Assembly: GCA_019245995.1 (NCBI GenBank)
Contig: JAFAQW010000077.1
Span: 1 to 11,358 of the forward strand
DNA from: Vulcanimicrobiota bacterium
GTDB lineage: Bacteria; Vulcanimicrobiota; Vulcanimicrobiia; Vulcanimicrobiales; Vulcanimicrobiaceae
Length of the DNA stretch: 11,358 nucleotides
Direction of reading: 5' to 3'
Below are positions 7,082 through 11,358 of this stretch, piece after piece; the first letter of the stretch is position 1; each line of letters begins with the position of its first letter. Position numbers and translations under genes: made by a program. The notes under the pieces were generated by a model, which made no database searches, was not told the DNA's origin, and saw only the letters and a program-made list of their open reading frames with translations.

Positions 7082-7186
7082 ATGAAGAAATTGAAGTGGT
7101 TACGCTTGGGACTGGCGGCGCTCGGCGTCGCGCTCGCCGTACGAAGCCTGATTCGCAGGTTTCAAGAGCTCTCGGAAGAGGAGTAG
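7082..7186 (+). CDS. Putative 34-residue single-span membrane micropeptide
   Basis: A short frame starts at ATG 10 nt after the tRNA and ends in TAG. The product has a basic N-terminus (MKKLKWLR), a hydrophobic stretch of about 14 residues (LGLAALGVALAVRSL, about 8-22), a basic patch (RR) and an acidic tail (ELSEEE), the layout of a small membrane-anchored protein. The leader GAGAAAT is a weak ribosome binding site. It may be cotranscribed with the tRNA. It is shorter than usual gene-calling limits and I know no homologue, so its function is unknown. Confidence 0.5.
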   Translation: MKKLKWLRLGLAALGVALAVRSLIRRFQELSEEE

Positions 7187-7199
7187 CTCTGGCTCGCGC

Positions 7200-7505
7200 T
7201 TAGGCCTCGACGTAGATTTCGTCGCGCTCCACGGTGACATCGAACGTCATGAGCGGGACGACGGCCGGCAGCGTGAGCGCATCGCCGGTTTTCACGTCGA
7301 AGGTCGCGCCGTGGCGGGGGCACACGATGCACTCGCCTTCGAGCGTTCCTTGTTCCAGGGGTCCGCCGTCGTGCGTGCACACGTCCTCGATCGCGTAAAT
7401 TTTGCCCTCGACGTTGCAGAGGAGCATCCGCACGGAATCCGCGACGACCTGATGCGTCGTTCCCGGCGCAATGTCCGACACTTTGGCAACACGGTGTTTC
7501 GCCAC
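7200..7505 (-). CDS. Rieske-type [2Fe-2S] ferredoxin
   Basis: A 101-residue soluble protein that is essentially one Rieske domain. The cluster ligands are Cys43 and His45 (CTHDGGPL) and Cys62 and His65 (CPRHGATFD), the standard CxH-16-CxxH pattern. It belongs with the small electron-transfer ferredoxins of NirD/aromatic-dioxygenase type and has no signal peptide or membrane anchor. The start is GTG at 7505-7503, overlapping the TAG stop of the upstream DUF6941 gene by one base (TAGTG); this favours translational coupling. The open frame extends further upstream but only through the neighbour's coding region. No reductase or oxygenase partner lies in the window, so the redox partner is unknown. 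It is convergent with the 34-residue ORF, with 13 bp between them. Confidence 0.9.
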   Translation of the reverse strand: MAKHRVAKVSDIAPGTTHQVVADSVRMLLCNVEGKIYAIEDVCTHDGGPLEQGTLEGECIVCPRHGATFDVKTGDALTLPAVVPLMTFDVTVERDEIYVEA

Positions 7506-7969
7506 TATTGCATAGGTGGGAGGCGCACCGTCACGGGGGGCTCCCGAAACGTGAACGCGCAGGATTGACTCACGTTGGCTTCCACGACCGTGCAGCGCCA
7601 TTCGTAGCGTCCCGGTTGCAGCGGCAGCGGCCCGATATTAATGGCCAGCGGAGAGTCTAACGGCGTTCCGGGTGTGACGCCCGGCGGCCGGCCGACTTCA
7701 AGGTCCGCTTGAATCAACATCGGCTGCGGCGATTCCGGCCCCGGAAGCAAAACGGCGTGACCGTCGCTATCGAGAAGCTCGATGCGCAGGTGGTGCTTGC
7801 GATTGGCCGCCTCCCACGGGACCTCGAATTTGATCGCAATCGCCGACGGCGTAGGCATCGGGCCCGTCGCGGACCACCCGCCGCCGAGAATGTAGAGCTT
7901 TCCCTCGACGGCTTGAGCGCTGTCGGCAAGCAACATGATGATCTTCCAGGCACTGGGCGGCGCTTCCAT
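7505..7969 (-). CDS. DUF6941 family protein
   Basis: A 154-residue protein. The opening WKIIMLLADSAQAVEGKLYILGGGW, then EVPWEAANRKHHLRIELLDSDG, EVGRPPG and LPLQPGRYEWRC, match my memory of the DUF6941 family, an all-beta domain of unknown function. There is no signal peptide or transmembrane segment. I chose ATG 7969, which places few residues before the conserved domain; ATG 7981 and ATG 8011 are also possible in frame but add Arg-rich sequence lying in the divergent promoter region. It overlaps the downstream Rieske gene by one base. The pairing suggests joint expression but not a function. Confidence 0.8.
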   Translation of the reverse strand: MEAPPSAWKIIMLLADSAQAVEGKLYILGGGWSATGPMPTPSAIAIKFEVPWEAANRKHHLRIELLDSDGHAVLLPGPESPQPMLIQADLEVGRPPGVTPGTPLDSPLAINIGPLPLQPGRYEWRCTVVEANVSQSCAFTFREPPVTVRLPPMQ

Positions 7970-8071
7970 GGCCCAGCCCATTGGGGGCCGCCGTTGACGG
8001 CGCCTTCTCACGTTCCCCGGGAGCAGCGATTCGTTGCGCGAATCGTACGGCTGCGCGAAGGAGGCATGGCC
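7970..8071. promoter_or_regulatory. Divergent intergenic region between DUF6941/Rieske and the selenoprotein gene
   Basis: About 100 bp must hold promoters for both directions. On the plus strand TTGACG (7994-7999) is a good -35 match, but no -10 box lies 16-18 bp later. A dyad at 8027-8045 and a strong ribosome binding site AAGGAGG at 8058-8064 precede the plus-strand gene. Confidence 0.4.
8027..8045 (+). promoter_or_regulatory. Perfect 7-bp inverted repeat in the selenoprotein leader
   Basis: CGATTCG (8027-8033) and CGAATCG (8039-8045) flank TTGCG. It could be an operator for a dimeric regulator or a leader hairpin ending 12 nt before the ribosome binding site. No regulator can be named from the sequence. 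Confidence 0.35.
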
Positions 8072-8650
8072 ATGGCGACGCTCCCGTGGGAATCCGATTA
8101 CCAGCTAACGCTCGAGAAGGCGAAGCATGAGGACAAGTTCGTATTCCTGGACGTGTTCAACCCTGGTTGAGGGGGATGCCAAGCGCTGGATACCGTGACG
8201 TATCCCGAAACCACCGTCGTCGAAACGATCGTTGCCCACGCCGTTCCGATTCAATTCGATAACTCGAAGCCGGAGAACGAAAAAGTTTTGCATAGCATCC
8301 ACCACATCTGGACACCCGACATTCGGATACTGGCGCACGACGGATTCGAGCTCTATCACTGGGACGGCTTTTTGCCGCCGCCCGAGTTCGCCGCGCGCAC
8401 GCTCTGCGCGTTTGGCCTAGCCTACTTGCGGCTCAAGCGCTTCGATAAAGCCGAAGCGGTGTATCTGGACGTCCTCCGGCGCTTCTCCACCACGTACGCC
8501 GCGCCGGAGGCTCAGTACTATCTCGGCGTCACGCGCTATCGTCGCGATCCGGAGAGCGACGAGTTGCTCGCGCAGTGGGGCCATCTTTGTTCGCGCTATC
8601 CTTCGAGCGAGTACCGCGTCAAGCAATCCTTCAAGGAGCTTCCCACATGA
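8072..8650 (+). CDS. Thioredoxin-fold selenoprotein with in-frame UGA (Sec33) and TPR-like tail
   Basis: Read through one in-frame TGA (8168-8170), this is a 192-residue protein. Residues 1-105 are thioredoxin-like: a charged helix, FVFLDVFNPG (23-32), then Sec33-Gly-Gly-Cys36, QALDTVTYP, and WTP with the conserved cis-Pro (Pro82). The TGA stands exactly at the first Cys of the CxxC motif. Residues about 110-160 resemble TPR helices (AFGLAYLRLKRFDKAEAVYLDVL), followed by a short C-terminal helix. Both halves are in the same frame with no other stop. ATG 8072 lies 7 nt after AAGGAGG (8058-8064); ATG 8066 is too close to it. A SECIS-like hairpin follows the TGA. mntH and the gamma-CA gene end normally in TGA, so general UGA recoding is unlikely. 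Similar Trx-like selenoproteins with NPGU are, to my memory, known in deltaproteobacteria. It probably acts as a cytoplasmic thiol/disulfide or peroxide-related oxidoreductase; no signal peptide is seen. The alternatives are a pseudogene or a sequencing error of TGC/TGT. Confidence 0.85.
8165..8212 (+). promoter_or_regulatory. Putative bacterial SECIS element
   Basis: Directly after the TGA (8168-8170) lies a perfect 6-bp stem, GGATAC (8188-8193) with GTATCC (8200-8205), around a 6-nt loop CGTGAC. There are 23 nt between the TGA and the loop, and G is the second loop base. This meets the bacterial SECIS rules I know: an apical loop about 16-37 nt from UGA, a G among the first two loop bases and a short upper stem. 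A possible lower stem pairs GGTT (8165-8168, including the U of UGA) with AACC (8209-8212). SelB would bind here to deliver Sec-tRNA. The hairpin lies in coding sequence, so part of its symmetry could be chance. Confidence 0.6.
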
Positions 8651-8670
8651 CGACGCGCAACACTGATTGA
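8647..8670 (+). other. Seven-codon mini-ORF bridging two genes
   Basis: ATG 8647 lies 8 nt after AAGGAG (8633-8638) and overlaps the selenoprotein stop as ATGA. It encodes MTTRNTD and stops at TGA 8668-8670, which overlaps the TTG start of the HAD gene (TTGA). It could couple translation of the HAD gene by stop/restart. Otherwise it is the true HAD N-terminus shifted out of frame by one base, in the genome or in the sequence. Confidence 0.4.
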
Positions 8671-9410
8671 AACGCCTGATCGTCTTCGACCTCGACGGCA
8701 CGCTCGCGCCCAGTAAGGGCGCGATCGACGATGAAATGTGCAAATTGCTCGAACGGCTCCTGCGCCTCATTCAAGTTGCCATCATCTCGGGCGGCGACTA
8801 CCCGCAGTTCGAAAAACAGGTCATCGGGCGACTTCCTGGGGCGACCGATTTCTCGAATCTCTCCATCCTTCCAACGTCCGGTACCAAGTTCTACCGATAT
8901 CAGGGCGATTGGCAAAAGTTGTACGCGGAAGATCTTTCCTCCGACGAAAAAAAGACGATTGAAGACGCGATCGAGCGCGCCGTCGCGCAAACCGGTTTCC
9001 AGCCGGAGCAAACCTGGGGCGAGCGCATCGAAGATCGCGGGACGCAGATAACCTATTCGGCGCTCGGTCAGCAAGCGCCGCTCGAGGCGAAGGAACAGTG
9101 GGATCCTGACTTTTCGAAGCGCAAGCAGATCAAGGCAATTCTCGATAAGACGCTGTCGCAATTCTCGGTGCGCCTCGGGGGCACGACGTCCATCGACGTT
9201 ACCCGTCCCGGCATCGATAAAGCCTATGGCATACGGAAGCTGCGCGACGTGTTGCGCATACCGATCGATCAGATGCTCTTTATCGGCGACGCGGTCTTTC
9301 CCGGCGGCAACGATTACCCGGCGCTTCAGGCCGGCGCCGAAACGATCCAAGTACGCGATCCCAATGAGACGAAGCGCGTGATCGAGGCAATCGTCGCCGT
9401 CGCCCGGTAG
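8667..9410 (+). CDS. HAD-IIB family hydrolase (phosphomannomutase/SPP-like phosphatase)
   Basis: A 247-residue haloacid-dehalogenase superfamily phosphatase with a C2 cap. Motif I is FDLDGTL (Asp8 nucleophile, Asp10 acid/base), motif II is the Ser of IISGGD (Ser41), motif III is Lys185 in GIDKAYGI, and motif IV is GDAVFPGGNDYPAL (Asp208, Asn215, Asp216). The cap (about 80-170) includes EDRGTQITYSALGQ and KEQWDPDFSKR. The nearest groups are HAD-IIB sugar phosphatases and phosphomannomutase-like proteins; the substrate cannot be told. TTG 8667 is the only start that keeps motif I, because a TGA directly precedes it in frame, but it lacks its own Shine-Dalgarno. The good AAGGAG (8633-8638) serves instead a 7-codon ORF at 8647-8670. 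It is probably cotranscribed with the selenoprotein gene, 16 nt upstream. Confidence 0.88.
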   Translation: MKRLIVFDLDGTLAPSKGAIDDEMCKLLERLLRLIQVAIISGGDYPQFEKQVIGRLPGATDFSNLSILPTSGTKFYRYQGDWQKLYAEDLSSDEKKTIEDAIERAVAQTGFQPEQTWGERIEDRGTQITYSALGQQAPLEAKEQWDPDFSKRKQIKAILDKTLSQFSVRLGGTTSIDVTRPGIDKAYGIRKLRDVLRIPIDQMLFIGDAVFPGGNDYPALQAGAETIQVRDPNETKRVIEAIVAVAR

Positions 9411-9423
9411 CGCTTCGCTTGAC

Positions 9424-9453
9424 TTCACCATCTCGCCGCGGGCGTGATATCAT
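9424..9453 (+). promoter_or_regulatory. Probable sigma-A promoter of the GloVer lipoprotein gene
   Basis: An extended -10, TG-A-TATCAT (9445-9453), matches the hexamer at 5 of 6 positions. TTCACC (9424-9429) is a partial -35 match (4 of 6) at an 18-bp spacing. Transcription would begin near 9460, about 28 nt ahead of the ATG at 9488. A closer -35 match, TTGACT at 9419, is too far away (23 bp). Confidence 0.45.
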
Positions 9454-9487
9454 TCGACGGGGGTGCGCCTCTCGGAGGACGATTCGT

Positions 9488-10786
9488 ATGTGGAAGAACC
9501 GGGGCGTTCGTAGCGCAGTCATCGCGGCCGTCTCTACGCTGCTTTCCGCGTGTGCGGCGAACGAGCTCGGCCGCAATCCGCCCGCGGTGACGCCCGCGGG
9601 TTTCACGGGGCACACAATCGGGCGCGCATCGTCATACCGGGTACTTTATCGCTTCGGGTTCCATGGGGTCGGCGTCGCCCATACACCGCTCGCGGGACTG
9701 CTCAACGTAGGCGGCCTGCTCTATGGTACGACGGCCGAGGCTGACACTCGCAGTAGAGACGGCGGTACGGTCTACAGCATCACTGCGGCCGGGCATCACA
9801 AAACGCTACACTATTTCTTCGATCCATACCACGTCCGCGGTCCCGACGGCTATGGGCCTATGGCCGACCTTACGGAGGTTAACGGCACGCTCTACGGCAC
9901 GACGAACTTCGGCGGCGGCCTTGCGCAAGGCACGGTCTACAGCGTCACTCCTACGGGCACCGAAAGGATCTTGCACTCTTTTGGCTACCTGCCTGACGGC
10001 GCACAGCCGCAAGCGGGTTTGACAGAGCTCAATGGCACGCTCTACGGCACCACAACCCTGGGCGGCGTCGCCGGTTCCGCGTGCGTTTGGCCATGGAATG
10101 ACGGCTGCGGGACGATTTACAGCGTCACTCCATCCGGCGCGGAGCACGTGCTGTATCGTTTCAGCGGCGGCTCCGACGGTGAAGGCCCGGCGGCGCAACT
10201 CGTAGCGATCAACGGCGTGCTGTACGGCACGACCCAGTACGCCGGTGCCACCGCGGGCCCAGCCGGCGCAGGTACGGTTTTCGCCATAACGCCCAATGGC
10301 TCGCTGAAGGTGCTGCACGCCTTTGGCAGCAGGCGCGGAGATGGATGGACTCCCGTCACCGGGCTCGTCGCGGTAAACGGCACCCTGTACGGTACGACGA
10401 AGAACGGCGGCCAGTACGGCGACGGAACGGTGTTCTCCATAACGACGGACGGCCGTGAAAAAGTGCTCTACAGCTTTCGGGGCGACCCCGACGGTTGGCA
10501 ACCCGAGGCCAAGCTGACGTACCTCAACGGGATGCTGTACGGCACCACGCGGTTCGGTGGAGGTTCGGAGGCTTGCGGCCACCTCTTCGGTTGTGGAACG
10601 GTGTACGGCATTACAACCAGCGGTGTTGAGACCGTACTCTACGGCTTCACCGGCGGCCTCGACGGCGCGTTACCGCTCAGCACGCTCGCAGTCCGTCACG
10701 GCACGCTTTACGGCACCACCGAACAAGGCGGCGACGGCGCATGCAAGCGGCGAGGCTGCGGGACGGCCTTCGCGTTGACGCCCTAA
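9488..10786 (+). CDS. Secreted lipoprotein with seven GloVer repeats (predicted beta-propeller)
   Basis: A 432-residue exported protein. Residues 1-22 form a lipoprotein signal peptide with basic N-terminus (MWKNRGVR), hydrophobic core and lipobox LSAC, lipidated Cys22. After a short linker the rest is seven tandem repeats of about 50-60 residues, each built around LYGTT (residues 78, 135, 185, 245, 300, 350 and 407), followed by GTVYSIT/TPSG and VLYSF-like strands. This is the GloVer repeat (Gloeobacter-Verrucomicrobium type, TIGR03803). Seven units suggest a closed propeller, with the N-terminal YRVLYRF strand completing the last blade; this is inference. Repeats 3, 6 and 7 carry a Cys pair in one loop (199/207, 363/369, 419/424). 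ATG 9488 has GGAGG (9474-9478) 9 nt upstream; an upstream in-frame TTG at 9419 would spoil the signal peptide. The ligand and role are unknown; it likely acts at the cell surface. Confidence 0.88.
   Translation: MWKNRGVRSAVIAAVSTLLSACAANELGRNPPAVTPAGFTGHTIGRASSYRVLYRFGFHGVGVAHTPLAGLLNVGGLLYGTTAEADTRSRDGGTVYSITAAGHHKTLHYFFDPYHVRGPDGYGPMADLTEVNGTLYGTTNFGGGLAQGTVYSVTPTGTERILHSFGYLPDGAQPQAGLTELNGTLYGTTTLGGVAGSACVWPWNDGCGTIYSVTPSGAEHVLYRFSGGSDGEGPAAQLVAINGVLYGTTQYAGATAGPAGAGTVFAITPNGSLKVLHAFGSRRGDGWTPVTGLVAVNGTLYGTTKNGGQYGDGTVFSITTDGREKVLYSFRGDPDGWQPEAKLTYLNGMLYGTTRFGGGSEACGHLFGCGTVYGITTSGVETVLYGFTGGLDGALPLSTLAVRHGTLYGTTEQGGDGACKRRGCGTAFALTP
9716..10783 (+). repeat. Seven tandem GloVer coding repeats
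   Basis: The core (AAC/AAT)GGCACGCTCTACGGCAC and close variants recur about every 150-180 bp, near 9886, 10033, 10210, 10375, 10528 and 10695, with a more diverged first copy at 9716. Similarity is strongest at the LYGTT core and fades between cores, so the array looks old rather than freshly duplicated. Confidence 0.8.
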
Positions 10787-10810
10787 CGGCGTCGAAGGCT
10801 TTAAGGGCCG

Positions 10811-11358
10811 CTACCCGACGGCGCCTTCCATCTCCATCTTGACGAGACGATTGAGCTCGACCGCGTACTCCATCGGCAGCTCCTTGACGAAGAAGTCGAA
10901 GAAGCCGTTGACGATCATCGCCGTGGCGTCGGCCTCCGAAAGCCCGCGCGACATCGCGTAGAAGAGCTGCTCCTCGCCGATCTTGCTGACGCTGGCTTCG
11001 TGCTCGACCGTCGAGCGTTGCTCGTGGATCTTCATCGTCGGCTTGGTATCGCTCGACGACTCCTCGTCCATAATCAGCGCGTCGCAACGCACTCGCGTCT
11101 TGGCACCGACGGCGCCCGAATGGATTTCGACGAGTCCGCGATAGGTCGTCTTGCCGCCGTGGGCGCTGACGCTCTTGTTCGTGACGACGGAAGTCGTCCT
11201 CGGCGCGACGTGGATCACTTTGGCACCGGCGTCTTGGTGCTGAGCCTCGCCTGCAAAGGCCATCGAAAGAATCTCACCCCGCGCGCCCTCGCCCATTAAA
11301 TAGATCGACGGATATTTCATCGTGAGACGCGAGCCGATGTTGCCGTCCACCCATTCGA
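10811..11358 (-). CDS. sufB: Fe-S cluster assembly scaffold protein SufB, C-terminal part
   Basis: The last 182 residues of SufB read from the right edge of the window to TAG at 10813-10811; the start lies outside. Diagnostic stretches are EWVDGNIGSRLTMKYPSIYLMGEGARGE, then VIHVAPRTTS, EEQLFYAMSRGLSEADATAMIVNGF and ELPMEYAVELNRLVKMEMEGAVG. SufB forms the SufBC2D scaffold on which [Fe-S] clusters are assembled from SufS/SufU or SufE sulfur. The region holding Cys405 in E. coli SufB reads SDTKPTMKIHEQRS, with no Cys, as in Gram-positive SufB proteins. The conserved EHEA is present. It is convergent with the GloVer gene, with 24 bp between them. The rest of a suf operon is expected to the right. 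Confidence 0.95.
   Translation of the reverse strand, partial: EWVDGNIGSRLTMKYPSIYLMGEGARGEILSMAFAGEAQHQDAGAKVIHVAPRTTSVVTNKSVSAHGGKTTYRGLVEIHSGAVGAKTRVRCDALIMDEESSSDTKPTMKIHEQRSTVEHEASVSKIGEEQLFYAMSRGLSEADATAMIVNGFFDFFVKELPMEYAVELNRLVKMEMEGAVG

Noticed and set aside
7709..8071. Upstream extension of the open frame that ends at the UGA (8170).
   Set aside because: It is antisense to DUF6941 and lacks family similarity; the strong ribosome binding site at 8058-8064 sets the start at 8072.
9716..10783. Tandem repeats considered as CRISPR or a mobile-element signature.
   Set aside because: The repeats are in frame within one open coding sequence, degenerate, and encode the GloVer protein repeat.
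10787..10830. Possible terminator between the GloVer gene and sufB (GGCGTCG followed by CGACGGCGCC).
   Set aside because: The arms pair only with bulges, the right arm lies inside sufB and there is no T-tract.
11000..11080. SufB lacks the Cys that acts in E. coli SufB (Cys405).
   Set aside because: Gram-positive and actinobacterial SufB proteins also lack it at this place, so it is a lineage difference and not damage.

Overview
The window is GC-rich, densely packed bacterial chromosome with short intergenic gaps. It shows no insertion sequence, phage gene or CRISPR array. The order rpsR - rplI - lonC - dnaB is a housekeeping arrangement I associate with Firmicutes (Clostridia-type) and some neighbouring phyla. 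SufB is of the Gram-positive/actinobacterial sequence type. GloVer (Gloeobacter-Verrucomicrobium repeat) and DUF6941 proteins are common in soil lineages. From the gene mix I would guess an uncultured Terrabacteria-like lineage such as Candidatus Eremiobacterota (WPS-2). That is a pattern-based guess; nothing in the window proves the phylum.

Region 1 (1-4093, plus strand): the 3' end of rpsR (ribosomal protein S18), rplI (L9), a complete AAA+ Lon-family protease of the LonC type, and the replicative helicase dnaB. The first three are tightly spaced. dnaB follows a 111-bp gap holding a hairpin and a possible promoter.

Region 2 (4094-6134, plus strand): a manganese-homeostasis operon. A DtxR/MntR-family repressor overlaps an NRAMP Mn(II) transporter (mntH). 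Two tandem 16-bp near-palindromes sit at the repressor's start codon and look like its autoregulatory operator.

Region 3 (6088-7186): a minus-strand gamma-carbonic-anhydrase-like hexapeptide-repeat protein with one expected metal-ligand His replaced by Glu, a divergent 84-aa uncharacterised protein, a tRNA-Thr(CGT), and a probable 34-aa single-span membrane micropeptide.

Region 4 (7200-9410): a minus-strand pair made of a DUF6941 protein and a Rieske [2Fe-2S] ferredoxin, joined by a 1-nt stop/start overlap. Divergent to it is the most interesting gene in the window: a thioredoxin-fold protein whose reading frame is interrupted by one in-frame UGA exactly where the first Cys of the CxxC redox motif should be (NPG-U-GGC). 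It has a strong ribosome binding site upstream and a hairpin that meets the bacterial SECIS rules downstream. It is best read as a selenoprotein that ordinary gene callers would break in two. A HAD-IIB phosphatase follows closely, and the junction contains an odd mini-ORF.

Region 5 (9411-11358): a promoter and a secreted lipoprotein made of seven GloVer repeats, probably a beta-propeller, convergent with the 3' part of sufB (Fe-S cluster assembly), which runs off the right edge.

Functionally the window combines core translation and replication genes with metal and redox genes: Mn import and its control, a Rieske ferredoxin, Fe-S assembly and a putative selenoprotein.
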